A stretch of 64,000 bases of DNA from Ferruginibacter sp. (GTDB lineage: Bacteria; Bacteroidota; Bacteroidia; Chitinophagales; Chitinophagaceae), in the NCBI GenBank assembly GCA_013141435.1, contig JABFQZ010000011.1, positions 62,001-126,000 on the forward strand, written 5' to 3'. Shown here in pieces: positions 46,927-56,038 of this stretch. Numbering within the stretch: the stretch's first letter is position 1; every line of letters begins with the position of its first letter. Under the pieces are notes generated by a model. That model was not told where the DNA came from and did not search any database. It saw only the letters and a list, made by a program, of their open reading frames with translations. Made by a program: the position numbers and the translations under genes.

Positions 46927-48894
46927 ATGAAGAAAAATTATCTACCCCTAATTGCATTAATGATGTGTGTGCAATTAATTTATGGGCAGTCAACTACAAC
47001 ATCATCTACTAGCCAAACTTTTATACCAAAAAGTTACATTGGTATGCGTGGCGGCTATTTGCTTAAAAGTAAATATGCCAATACCAACCCTATGTGGTAT
47101 TTAAAAGATGGCAAGTTTATTGAATTAAATTTTGGCACAAGAGGCAATAATGGTGTATTTGGCTTTGGTGGTGCTTTAGGTTATTTAAACATTGCAAGAG
47201 ATGCATCAAAATGGCAATCGGGCACTCTAAATCGAAAAATGATTTACGATAGTATTACTGGTGGTACACACCCTATAATTACTTCTGGGCTAGATGATAA
47301 ATCGATAACATTTAGCAAACAAAACATTACAGACGAATACCATAAAAACTTTAGAGGTGTATATTTATTAGCTGGTCCCGAAATTTGGTTAGGTAGTAAA
47401 GCTTTTAAAGTAAATGCTTATTTGCAAGCTGGTATTAGCTATAATAAAGTAGGGTATTATTATATAGCGGGCAATAAAACTATAGCTGACCCAGCTACTG
47501 TAATATTAACAGGCCCATTTGGGGCTGGTACTCGTAATTATATAATGAAAGGAGATGCTGTTTTTGAACAATTTGGCATGTCCAATAAATATTTTAGTAA
47601 AATAGCTATGGTAGGTACTCCTGCAGCTGCATTTGCAATAAAAGAAGATGGACAGCTTAGTTTTTTGGCAAAGGCAGGTGTTAGTGCCGAGTATTTTGTA
47701 TCGCCAAAAATATCGATACATGCTGGCGCAAGCTATTGGTATATTGCTGTGCCAAAAATGGAAGGTGCACAATATGCAAGTGGACAAGTTAGCTATTTTA
47801 CAAATCCTGGAAACGTAAATACCAATAATCAACTATTCGATTATCAAGACCCATACAAAACCAAAAACCTGGGCTATATAAGTGCCAATGTAGGTGTAAA
47901 ATATTGGATAGGTGGCTCACATAAAACAAAAGCGCCAAAAACTGTACGTACTAAAAAAACTAAATGCTGTAGTACCTGCCCAGTATATGCTTTGGGCGTA
48001 ACAGCTAGAGACAAATACACAAAAGAAATATTGCCTAACACAGATGTTGTTATAAAAAACAATGCTGGCGAAATTATTAAAACAGGTAAAACAAATTCGT
48101 TTGGAGTATTTGTATTTGAAAAAATTGTAGCCGGTGATTATACCATATCTGGCTTGTTAAATAATGTAGCTTTAGAAAACAGCAATATAAAAGAAAGCGA
48201 ACTAATATGCGATCAAGTAATACAAAAAGAAATTATTTATGCCGACAGAAATTTTATTGTAAAAGGAAGAGCATTTGAGTGTAATAGTACTACACCTATA
48301 TCTGGCATAAATGTAGTTTTAGAAAATATCGATCTTGCTTTCAAAAAATCTACTATGACAGATGCCGATGGAAATTTTATGTTGCAATTGCCAGAAGCAG
48401 GAATTTTTTACTTGTATGGCCGCAAAGAAAACTTTTTATCGCAAACAGAAGAAGTAACATCAGATAATTATAACAGAGATAAAAACTTATTTGTAAAATT
48501 AGAAATATGTGCCGAAAAAGTGGATTGTGGTAAAGCAATAAATCTTAAAAACATATTGTTTGATTTAGATAAATATGCCATAAAAGCCGAAGCTAAAAAA
48601 GAATTAAATAGACTTGTACGCTTTATGCAAGATAACCCAAGTGTAAAAGTAGAAGTAGGCTCACATACTGATTGTAGAAATACCGATTCTTACAACCAAA
48701 CATTATCAGAAAACAGAGCTAAAGCCTCAGTAGATTATGTTGTAAGCCAAGGAATAGCAAGCAACCGTATTACAGGTAAAGGTTATGGCGAAACACAATT
48801 GCTAAACAAATGTGCCGATGGTGTAAGCTGCTCAGAAGCGGAACACTCCATAAATAGAAGAACAGAAATGAAAGTTATTTGCCCAGGTAAATAA
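46927..48894 (+). CDS. OmpA-family outer-membrane protein with carboxypeptidase-regulatory-like domains, paralogue 1
   Basis: 655 residues. Signal peptide 1-20 (ending IYGQS). Residues about 35-340 look like an outer-membrane beta-barrel (alternating strands, IGMRGGYLL at the start). A Cys-rich joint (CCSTC) leads to two CarboxypepD_reg-like beta-sandwiches (about 355-430 and 445-530). The C-terminal OmpA domain (about 545-650) has ILFDLDKYAIKAEAKKEL and VEVGSHTDCRNTDSYNQ with the Asp and Arg that bind peptidoglycan. It thus links outer membrane and cell wall. The gene downstream is a clear paralogue with the same layout. Confidence 0.92.
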   Translation: MKKNYLPLIALMMCVQLIYGQSTTTSSTSQTFIPKSYIGMRGGYLLKSKYANTNPMWYLKDGKFIELNFGTRGNNGVFGFGGALGYLNIARDASKWQSGTLNRKMIYDSITGGTHPIITSGLDDKSITFSKQNITDEYHKNFRGVYLLAGPEIWLGSKAFKVNAYLQAGISYNKVGYYYIAGNKTIADPATVILTGPFGAGTRNYIMKGDAVFEQFGMSNKYFSKIAMVGTPAAAFAIKEDGQLSFLAKAGVSAEYFVSPKISIHAGASYWYIAVPKMEGAQYASGQVSYFTNPGNVNTNNQLFDYQDPYKTKNLGYISANVGVKYWIGGSHKTKAPKTVRTKKTKCCSTCPVYALGVTARDKYTKEILPNTDVVIKNNAGEIIKTGKTNSFGVFVFEKIVAGDYTISGLLNNVALENSNIKESELICDQVIQKEIIYADRNFIVKGRAFECNSTTPISGINVVLENIDLAFKKSTMTDADGNFMLQLPEAGIFYLYGRKENFLSQTEEVTSDNYNRDKNLFVKLEICAEKVDCGKAINLKNILFDLDKYAIKAEAKKELNRLVRFMQDNPSVKVEVGSHTDCRNTDSYNQTLSENRAKASVDYVVSQGIASNRITGKGYGETQLLNKCADGVSCSEAEHSINRRTEMKVICPGK

Positions 48895-48901
48895 AAATTA
48901 T

Positions 48902-48936
48902 AAAATACAATGCAGTAAAAAACTGCATTGTATTTT
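48902..48936 (+). terminator. Intrinsic terminator between the OmpA paralogues
   Basis: Perfect 15-bp stem (AAAATACAATGCAGT and its complement) around five A, with TTTT at the end, 8 bases after the stop. The downstream paralogue therefore probably has its own promoter or depends on read-through. Confidence 0.85.
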
Positions 48937-49006
48937 CTTTAAAATTAAATCTTTTGTTTCGCTGTAATCTTTGTTTCGTGGTGTGAAACAAATTAAACTT
49001 ATAAAA

Positions 49007-50749
49007 ATGAAAAAAATAAAATTAGTAATTACAATATGCTTACTTGTTATTTTTTCGATACAAGTACAAGCTCAAATAAAATCAGAATTAGATAATGTTG
49101 TGAGCAAAAGTTATTTTCAAATAGCTCCAAGAGTAGGTGCTGACATACCAAATTTTAACAATAATACCCCATTTATAAAATACAAAACTGGCATCGATAT
49201 TGGACTTTCGGCCGATTATTATTGGGGTGTAATAGGCTTAGGTGCAGATATAGATTATATAAAAAATAACACACAAAGCACTTTCCCTGCCACCAATTTA
49301 ATAAATGCAGCCAGTGTACCACTTACCAGTTTTTCTATTGTAGAAAATCCAGTAACCAGATTATTTTATGGCATTGGCCCAAGTTTTAAATACCAAAGTA
49401 ATACAGGCAAATTTACTGCTGAGCTAAATACAAGAGTTGGTTTTTCGTCTATAAAAGGTGGTAGAGTAGAACATAAAGAAACTACAACTTTACCACAAGA
49501 GTTATTAAATTTTCATGCAGGTTATAATTCAAAAAATGTATTGTCCTACAAAACACATATAAGAACAAGCTATTTTTTCAATAGCAATTTTGGTGTAAGT
49601 GTTGGTGCATATTATTTGGTACACAATAAAGTAAAAGAACTTGTAGATCCTGCATTAGGTTTTTCGGCAAAATATATTCCAATAAATACATCGGTTACAC
49701 CAAATACATATAGTGGTGCACCTTATTACCGAGTAGATCCTTGCAATTGTACAGTAACATCGGTAGGTGTATTTGCAGGTGTAATATTAAAACTTGGCAA
49801 AAAAAATAAAGATAAAGAAGAATGCTTACCAGAGTATAGTTTGGCCGTAACAGCCAAAGATAAATATACAGGCGAGCTTTTATCAAATACCCAAGTAGTA
49901 GTAAAAAACAACACAGGAGATGTGGTACTTACGGGTATTACAAATACGTTTGGTGTAATAGTTTTCGAAAAAATATTGCCCGATGATTATACCATTGAGG
50001 GTACATTGGCTACAGTAGCCTTGGAAGGTAATAATGCTACAAAAACTGAGTTTTTGCTGAATAAAAATAAAGTAGTGCAAAAACTTATTGTGTATGGCAA
50101 TAAAAATTTTATCATAAAAGGCAAAATTTTTGAATGCAACACTACCAAAACAATTGCTGGTATAACAGTAGTTTTAGAAAACAAGGAGCAAGCATTTATA
50201 AAAACAACTATTACCGATGCTAATGGAAATTACTTACTACAATTACCTGCTGCTGGCAATTATATTTTGTATGGTAAAAAAGATAAATTCTTTTCGCAAA
50301 TAGAAGAAATAACTGCATCAAATTACAACAGAGATAAAAATTTATTTGTAAAGTTAGAAATGTGTGCAGAGCCAATAGATTGTGGTAAAGCAATAAACTT
50401 AAAAAATATTTTATTTGATTTAGATAAATATAATATTAAAGACGATGCTAAACCAGAGCTTAACAAACTTGTACAATTTATGCTAGATAACCCTAGTGTA
50501 AAAGTAGAAGTAGGTTCCCATACCGATTGCCGTAGCAGCACAGAGTATAACCAAACATTATCGCAAAATAGAGCAAATGCATCTGTAGATTATGTAGTAA
50601 GCCAAGGCATAGCAAGAGATAGAATATCGGGAAAAGGCTATGGCGAAAGTAAATTGCTTAACGAATGTGCCGATGGAGTAAACTGCACCGAAGCACAACA
50701 CAGCATAAATAGAAGAACAGAAATGAAAGTAATTTGTAATAACCAATAA
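49007..50749 (+). CDS. OmpA-family outer-membrane protein, paralogue 2
   Basis: 580 residues from the ATG at 49007, which gives a normal signal peptide (KKIKLVITICLLVIFSIQVQ, cut after AQ). A longer frame from a TTG at 48971 would add 12 basic residues before it and is unlikely. Layout as in paralogue 1: a barrel-like N-terminal part (about 25-265), two regulatory-like sandwiches (YSLAVTAKDKYTGELL and KGKIFECNTTKTIAGITVVL) and an OmpA domain with NILFDLDKYNIKDDAKPEL and VGSHTDCRSSTEYNQ. The C-terminal halves are far more alike than the barrels, which suggests different outside partners on a common anchor. Confidence 0.92.
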   Translation: MKKIKLVITICLLVIFSIQVQAQIKSELDNVVSKSYFQIAPRVGADIPNFNNNTPFIKYKTGIDIGLSADYYWGVIGLGADIDYIKNNTQSTFPATNLINAASVPLTSFSIVENPVTRLFYGIGPSFKYQSNTGKFTAELNTRVGFSSIKGGRVEHKETTTLPQELLNFHAGYNSKNVLSYKTHIRTSYFFNSNFGVSVGAYYLVHNKVKELVDPALGFSAKYIPINTSVTPNTYSGAPYYRVDPCNCTVTSVGVFAGVILKLGKKNKDKEECLPEYSLAVTAKDKYTGELLSNTQVVVKNNTGDVVLTGITNTFGVIVFEKILPDDYTIEGTLATVALEGNNATKTEFLLNKNKVVQKLIVYGNKNFIIKGKIFECNTTKTIAGITVVLENKEQAFIKTTITDANGNYLLQLPAAGNYILYGKKDKFFSQIEEITASNYNRDKNLFVKLEMCAEPIDCGKAINLKNILFDLDKYNIKDDAKPELNKLVQFMLDNPSVKVEVGSHTDCRSSTEYNQTLSQNRANASVDYVVSQGIARDRISGKGYGESKLLNECADGVNCTEAQHSINRRTEMKVICNNQ

Positions 50750-50751
50750 TT

Positions 50752-50807
50752 TTTTACACAACGAAGTTGCATTGTACAATTTGTTTATGTGGCTTTGTTG
50801 TGTAAAA
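50752..50807 (+). terminator. Long hairpin after OmpA paralogue 2
   Basis: TTTTACACAAC (50752-50762) pairs with GTTGTGTAAAA (50797-50807), and the stem continues inward as GAAGTTGCAT with ATGTGGCTTT through G-U pairs, giving about 21 RNA base pairs. T before and A after the stem are typical of a bidirectional terminator, though no long T-run follows on the plus strand. Confidence 0.65.
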
Positions 50808-50822
50808 TAAAAAATAAACATT

Positions 50823-51653
50823 ATGAAAAAAATAAAATTTATTGTTGCTATGTTTTTTACAATAGCAATAAGTAGCTCTTGCAAAAAAACAACCTGCAAT
50901 GTAGTAGAGCAAGATACATTTCCATACAAATGCGAAACAGGCATGGATGTAGCATTTGTAGTAGATTATACAGGCAGTATGGGCTATGTCATTGATAGTA
51001 TAAAAACAAATATAAATAGCATAGCCAATACAATTATTGCAAAATCGGGAGGAGATTACAGATTGTCGCTATCCATTTTTGATGAAACAAATAAAGGAGG
51101 AACTTTAAACTATTTAACCAAAGCAGATTACTTGGTATTGCCTGCTCCACAAAAAATAAAAAAAACAACTGGAACTACGCATGATCAATATTTAACCATG
51201 ATGGAAAAATTTAATACTGCAAATAAAATATCGTTTAATGCACAACTTGCAAAATTAAATACAGTGTCTTTTCCAATAGGTTGGGGAATGACTACAGCTC
51301 CAGAACCAGGTGGCATGCTAGCCGATGTAATTATAAACAGCGCATTTGCTGGCGCATGGCGACCTTTTAAAAATAAATTTGTTATAATTATTACTGATGA
51401 TGTAGATGGTGGCGATGACGGTATAGCAAATCCAACGGATGATACATTTTTAACCAACCTTGCTTCACTGGCTAATGTAAATGGTGTACAATGTATTTTA
51501 GTCACTTCACAGCCTACTGTAGCTTCAAATTATTCGTTAAAGTTAATAGCCAACAATACTGGCGCTATTCAAGCCACATCAGCAAATTTGCAAAATATAG
51601 CACCACTTATAAATCAGATGATAAATAATATTTGTGAAAATAATGGGAAGTAA
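50823..51653 (+). CDS. VWA-domain lipoprotein
   Basis: 276 residues. Lipoprotein signal with lipobox SSSC (Cys20). The mature part is one VWA domain: DVAFVVDYTGSMGYVIDSI holds the metal site (DxTGS), DYRLSLSIFDE the next strand and FVIIITDDVDGGDDG the third metal position. VWA domains bind protein ligands through a metal ion. It follows the two OmpA paralogues on the same strand (73 bases), which suggests an envelope complex of anchor proteins and a VWA partner. Confidence 0.88.
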   Translation: MKKIKFIVAMFFTIAISSSCKKTTCNVVEQDTFPYKCETGMDVAFVVDYTGSMGYVIDSIKTNINSIANTIIAKSGGDYRLSLSIFDETNKGGTLNYLTKADYLVLPAPQKIKKTTGTTHDQYLTMMEKFNTANKISFNAQLAKLNTVSFPIGWGMTTAPEPGGMLADVIINSAFAGAWRPFKNKFVIIITDDVDGGDDGIANPTDDTFLTNLASLANVNGVQCILVTSQPTVASNYSLKLIANNTGAIQATSANLQNIAPLINQMINNICENNGK

Positions 51654-51697
51654 TATTATAATTTAACTACACTTTGGGGGAAGTGTATTTTATAAAT

Positions 51698-51728
51698 GCC
51701 GCTGCAAAATATTGCAAGCGGCTTTTTT
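51698..51728 (+). terminator. Intrinsic terminator after the VWA lipoprotein gene
   Basis: GCCGCTGCAA pairs with TTGCAAGCGGC (one bulged base) around AATA, followed by six T. Confidence 0.88.
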
Positions 51729-51756
51729 GTATAAAAGATATAGCTTTTATTAATTT

Positions 51757-51813
51757 AACATCCTTGTAAATTTCAAATCATATTTGAAATTTACAAGGAT
51801 GTTAGTATATTTG
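51757..51813 (+). promoter_or_regulatory. Palindrome overlapping the ATPase promoter
   Basis: Two perfect 22-base arms (51757-51778, 51782-51803) around CAT. The right arm holds TTTG (51783-51786), followed after 19 bases by TATATTTG (51806-51813), a full match to the phylum promoter consensus. The ATG lies only 5 bases after the -7 element, so the message would be leaderless or nearly so. A related palindrome follows the gene at 52995-53035. Confidence 0.75.
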
Positions 51814-51817
51814 CAAT

Positions 51818-52987
51818 ATGATAAAAAGAGCTTTGCAACCAACTATTGAAAAAGCATTGAAGGTTTTTCCTGCCATAGTAATTCTTGGCCCAAGGCAAGT
51901 AGGTAAAACTACATTAGTAAAATTGGTAGCTAAAAATAGGCTCAAAAAATCTGTGTATATAGACCTTGAAAAAAATAGCGACTTTGAGAAATTAAAATAT
52001 ACCGCAGAGGAATTTATGCAAAGTTATATAAATGAATGTGTATTAATAGATGAAGTACAGCGAATACCTAGTTTATTTCCATTGCTTAGAGCCATGATAG
52101 ACGAAAAAAGAAAACCTGCTCGATATATTATTACTGGTTCGGCTTCGCCAGATTTATTAAAAGGTGCATCTGAAAGTTTAGCTGGTAGAGTAATATATTT
52201 TTATTTACACCCTATAGGGCTACATGAATTACCTGCTAAAATAGGTGTAAACAAACATTGGTTTAGAGGAGGTTTTCCTCAAGCCTTAACAATACGCAAT
52301 AGCAATATGTTAGCGGCTTGGTTAGATTCATTCATAACTACTTACATCGAAAAGGATTTGCCATTATTATTTGATATTAAATTTTCGTCTATTACCATGC
52401 GTAAACTCTGGAGCATGTTAGCCCACTTGCAAGGTGGTATTTTAAATGCCGAAAAACTTGGTGCATCTTTAGATATAACTGGTACTACAACAAAGCGATA
52501 TTTAGATTATTTAGAGGCAGCATTTATTATAACAAGGTTAAAACCTTATTATGTAAACATTGGTAAGCGACTAGTAAAAGCACCTAAAGTTTATATAAAC
52601 GATACAGGTATTTTACATTTTTTATTACGAGTGCAAAATGAAAAAGAATTAACAAGTCATCCATCGGTGGGATCTTCTTGGGAGGGATACGTAATTAGTC
52701 AAATATTATATGCAAAAGAAAATAGGTTAGATATGTATTACTATCGTACGCAAGCTGGCGCAGAATGCGACTTAGTACTTGTACGAGGGCATGTAGTAAA
52801 AGCATGCATAGAAATAAAATTTAGTAAAGCACCTATTATTAGTAAAGGATATTATCAGGCTGTAGAAGATTTAAAATGCAACACAAAATTTATAATATGC
52901 CCTGCTGATGTTAATTATATTACTAAAGGAGGAATAAGAGTAATAGGCATTAGTGAATTTTTAATTAAATATTTAATAAATATTTAA
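51818..52987 (+). CDS. AAA ATPase with DUF4143 domain
   Basis: 389 residues. Walker A ILGPRQVGKTTLVKL near residue 25-38, Walker B CVLIDEVQRIPSLFP near 70, then an ITGSASPDLL sensor strand. The second half is DUF4143 with a restriction-nuclease-like core (YYYRTQAGAECDLVLVRG, then CIEIKFS), whose Glu, Asp and Lys fit a PD-(D/E)xK fold. The biochemical role of this large family is not settled. The family is scattered and multicopy in many genomes. The palindromes on both sides make it a self-contained unit of about 1.3 kb without partner genes. Confidence 0.92.
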   Translation: MIKRALQPTIEKALKVFPAIVILGPRQVGKTTLVKLVAKNRLKKSVYIDLEKNSDFEKLKYTAEEFMQSYINECVLIDEVQRIPSLFPLLRAMIDEKRKPARYIITGSASPDLLKGASESLAGRVIYFYLHPIGLHELPAKIGVNKHWFRGGFPQALTIRNSNMLAAWLDSFITTYIEKDLPLLFDIKFSSITMRKLWSMLAHLQGGILNAEKLGASLDITGTTTKRYLDYLEAAFIITRLKPYYVNIGKRLVKAPKVYINDTGILHFLLRVQNEKELTSHPSVGSSWEGYVISQILYAKENRLDMYYYRTQAGAECDLVLVRGHVVKACIEIKFSKAPIISKGYYQAVEDLKCNTKFIICPADVNYITKGGIRVIGISEFLIKYLINI

Positions 52988-52994
52988 TTAATAT

Positions 52995-53035
52995 ATCCTA
53001 GTAAATTTCAAATTAAATTTGATATTTACTAGGAT
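52995..53035. repeat. Palindrome downstream of the ATPase gene
   Basis: Arms 52995-53013 and 53017-53035 (19 bases each, one mismatch) around TAA. It is the same 41-base sequence as the central part of the palindrome before the gene, with a compensated change: CCTTG/CAAGG there, CCTAG/CTAGG here. It begins 8 bases after the stop codon. Confidence 0.8.
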
Positions 53036-53178
53036 GTAAATTTGAATAAAATTAGCAAACTAAATATAAATATGTTTGCCACACTTTGATAAGTATGAGT
53101 AATTGTACCACAATAATTGCCATATAATTATTCATACCATGTAATATTGTTACAACAGAAAATTGCTAACTTAGTTTG

Positions 53179-54093
53179 TTAATGCTTAAGATTTATTTTT
53201 CTCTTCACACTAAAAATTATTGGTTCGCTTCTTCCTTCACTATTAATATCAGTACCTATTGGAGTACCAAGGGCATCTAAAGCTTGTATGCTCCAAATAA
53301 ATAGTTTGCCGTTCCATCCTTTACAACCACCGCATTTTACACTTTGTGCAATGCTTATTGTATCATCGCTTAAATCGTTTACATTACCTAATATACCTTG
53401 TGGTTGCCAAATAAATTGAGTAGCGGCAATTATATTTTTATCCAATAAGGGTTGGTTGCTTCGCAATGCTTGCATAGGTTGTTGGTTTTCTAAAATTTCA
53501 AAAACTTGTAAGCGATATTGCACTTTTTCTTGCGGTCGTGGGGCAAGTGGTGTCCACCTAAACATTATAGCTGTTTGTGCTTTTGCAATATCAAGTACTT
53601 GTTCATTAGCAGGCATTATGCCAATAGGTAATTGCACAGCTGCCAAATAAAATGTGCCACATTTTGGCGTAGTAAGTGGTTGAAAAGTAGCAGGCTCTAC
53701 AAGCTCTACACATAGTTGATAATTATCGGCAGAGAGTTTACCAGTTCTATTTAAAGCGTTTTGAAATTTGCTTGTAAATTGTTGCATTTCTAAAGGGTAC
53801 ACAGTAGCTGCATTTAAAATTGTTTGCCCATTTTGCAAAACTAAAGTTGGGGCTAAATTTAAGTTAGTTATAGAAACCTCCGTACCATCAGCCGATTTAA
53901 GGGTTGTTTTTATTTTTACAGATCTTGCACCTCCTGCAATATTATTTGCAACAAATGTAATGGTGCCTTGCGTTATAGCCCACTTACTTAATGTGGCTGG
54001 TGGGCGTGGGTTTACAATTAAATTAGTAGTAAGCTGAGCATTTGCTATTGTTGTGCAAAGTACAAATAATGCTATAAGTATTTTATTTTTCAT
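53179..54093 (-). CDS. Secreted protein with fibronectin-like module, paralogue A
   Basis: 304 residues from the ATG that starts a regular signal peptide (KNKILIALFVLCTTIANAQ); seven residues of frame before it are ignored. Residues about 25-165: a beta-rich domain. Residues about 180-300: a module starting MFRWTPLAPRPQEKVQYRLQ and containing QPMQALRSNQPLLDK and LFIWSIQALD, shared with the products at 59678 and 61573. No T9SS sorting domain. Last gene of a minus-strand group of six. Function unknown; the module looks like a fibronectin type III fold. Confidence 0.82.
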   Translation of the reverse strand: MKNKILIALFVLCTTIANAQLTTNLIVNPRPPATLSKWAITQGTITFVANNIAGGARSVKIKTTLKSADGTEVSITNLNLAPTLVLQNGQTILNAATVYPLEMQQFTSKFQNALNRTGKLSADNYQLCVELVEPATFQPLTTPKCGTFYLAAVQLPIGIMPANEQVLDIAKAQTAIMFRWTPLAPRPQEKVQYRLQVFEILENQQPMQALRSNQPLLDKNIIAATQFIWQPQGILGNVNDLSDDTISIAQSVKCGGCKGWNGKLFIWSIQALDALGTPIGTDINSEGRSEPIIFSVKRKINLKH

Positions 54094-54166
54094 GATGTTA
54101 TTTTTATTACGCAAAGTAACAAAAGTTACAAAGTACGCATTGGTGTTTGTAGTCTTATTCTATTGT

Positions 54167-55903
54167 CTAAAATCTATATTGAAACCCTGTACGTACAGCA
54201 CTTTCTAAATAATTTGCGCCAATGTATGGTACACCCAATGCATTGCCATATTTATAATAATTGGTTGTAAAATAATTTGTCCAAGTAAATTTTTTGCTCA
54301 ATTTTACATCTACATTACAGCTTGCAATAATATTATTTTCGGGTGTAAAACTATTAAAAGTACTTAGAGTATATTGCAACTGCCCTCTTAACTTTACTTT
54401 ATCTTTTGCCACTGGCACAGCAAGTCCAGCACTTATTGTAGCAAAAGTTATTTTAGCTCCTGAGGCATCATTATAAAAATACAAAAGGCTAAAATCGGGA
54501 GATATTTTTTTGGTAAAATAAACTGGTATGTAAGATAGTAAACCAGTGTGTGTATTATTTAAAGTAGTAGTACCAACGCCACCACCAAAAGGAATAAGTG
54601 TTTCTTTATAATTACTATAATTGTAACTCAAACTAAGTGTGTTGCTCATTTTAGTGTTAGTCCAAGTATAGGTTGGATTTACACCAGCATCGGTGCTTAC
54701 ATTTTTAATACTAGTACCACCTGGCATTAAAACCCCAGGTGTGTTAAATCCAAAATTATTAAAACTTACATTTAAGCTAAACTTATCGTTAAACTGTGTA
54801 AACCAATTAAGCATACCAATGAGTTGTTTGGTTTGTGGAGCAGAGCCAGATACATTATTGAAACGTTGACCAATACTTGCTACCACATTGCTTTTATTTT
54901 TCCAAGCATTAAATCTAGTGTTTATTGTATAATCAAACTTATCGGGCTGCATATACGGATAGCCAGGCAACTGAAAGCCAGCACCTACATACTTTGCACC
55001 CATACCTAAATCGAAATTAGTAGATTTTTTACCAAAAGAAAGATTAGCTGCATAATCAGATTTGGTAGAATTTTTTGCCTCTATAAATGGTTTAAAGCCT
55101 TTCATAGCTGGGTTTACCAAAGCATTTTCATCGGTTGTATAAATAGAATTTGCTCCTTCCGATTTTATATAATAGCCTTTTTTAAAATCTTTATTTACTT
55201 GCATACTTACGGTAAATCCTTCTTCGGGCAATGGTGTAGGTGTGCCGGGAACAGGCGGTGGGATTATTGCAGAGCTTATATTATCTTTTCCTTTTGCAAA
55301 ATTAAAAGCAAGCAAATAATTATTTTCTTTTTCTTTACCTATGCTAAACATGTAATGAGTACGCTTGTATGCACCTAATACACCAGGTGCTGGTAAAGCT
55401 GCATAATTTATACCTTGCTGTGATTGACCTGCAAAAAATTTAAACCTATAATCGCCGGGTTTTAACGAAAAGCCTGCACCAAAAATACCTATGTCGCCTG
55501 TAGATAAATCGGAGTATTTTAGGTATTGTGTACCCAACTGAAACTCTGCCCATTTATAGGTAGGGTTTAGCCCAAAATTATTCATTGGGTTGGTAAGATA
55601 CTGCCCTATATTTTGATTTTTTATACCAGCAAATGGTCCTGCAAAATTTGTAGGAAAAGCTGCAAAATTAAAATTCATTGGCATCGAAAAATTTTTGCTA
55701 AAATTTATTGTAGGCATAAAATTAAATCGTACTTGGTTCCATGGGCGACGTTGCGGATAGCCTGCCCAACCTACAGGCCTAGTGGTAAGCCCATAGCCCT
55801 CGTAGGTTACACCGGCTGTGCCACTTATGGTTACTGGACTTTTCTTTTGTGCTTGGCTTTGCAAAAATGCTAGTGAAAAGAAAATGATAAAAACTTGTTT
55901 CAT
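54167..55903 (-). CDS. Outer-membrane beta-barrel-like protein
   Basis: 578 residues. Signal peptide 1-18 (ending SQAQK). The mature protein consists of alternating polar/hydrophobic strands with many aromatic residues and Gly turns, and ends in an aromatic residue (VRTGFQYRF), as barrels inserted by the BAM machinery do. Phrases: WNQVRFNFMPTINFSKNFSM near the start. I expect a barrel of 20 or more strands. No plug or TonB box was seen. It may be the outer-membrane partner of the secreted proteins encoded around it. Confidence 0.8.
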   Translation of the reverse strand: MKQVFIIFFSLAFLQSQAQKKSPVTISGTAGVTYEGYGLTTRPVGWAGYPQRRPWNQVRFNFMPTINFSKNFSMPMNFNFAAFPTNFAGPFAGIKNQNIGQYLTNPMNNFGLNPTYKWAEFQLGTQYLKYSDLSTGDIGIFGAGFSLKPGDYRFKFFAGQSQQGINYAALPAPGVLGAYKRTHYMFSIGKEKENNYLLAFNFAKGKDNISSAIIPPPVPGTPTPLPEEGFTVSMQVNKDFKKGYYIKSEGANSIYTTDENALVNPAMKGFKPFIEAKNSTKSDYAANLSFGKKSTNFDLGMGAKYVGAGFQLPGYPYMQPDKFDYTINTRFNAWKNKSNVVASIGQRFNNVSGSAPQTKQLIGMLNWFTQFNDKFSLNVSFNNFGFNTPGVLMPGGTSIKNVSTDAGVNPTYTWTNTKMSNTLSLSYNYSNYKETLIPFGGGVGTTTLNNTHTGLLSYIPVYFTKKISPDFSLLYFYNDASGAKITFATISAGLAVPVAKDKVKLRGQLQYTLSTFNSFTPENNIIASCNVDVKLSKKFTWTNYFTTNYYKYGNALGVPYIGANYLESAVRTGFQYRF

Positions 55904-56038
55904 GTTGGTTAGTTTAATGGTGGTATTATATGCTATTTAGTATTTGGCTTAAAAGGATTTTTGCATAATTGTGTATCATTTATTTAATAGAATTATACTT
56001 TACAGTATATTTTAAAATTCATTAAAAAAAATATTTTG

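Noticed and set aside
51757-53035. ATPase unit as an insertion sequence
   Set aside because: No transposase or target duplication was seen, so only the palindromes are reported and mobility is left open.
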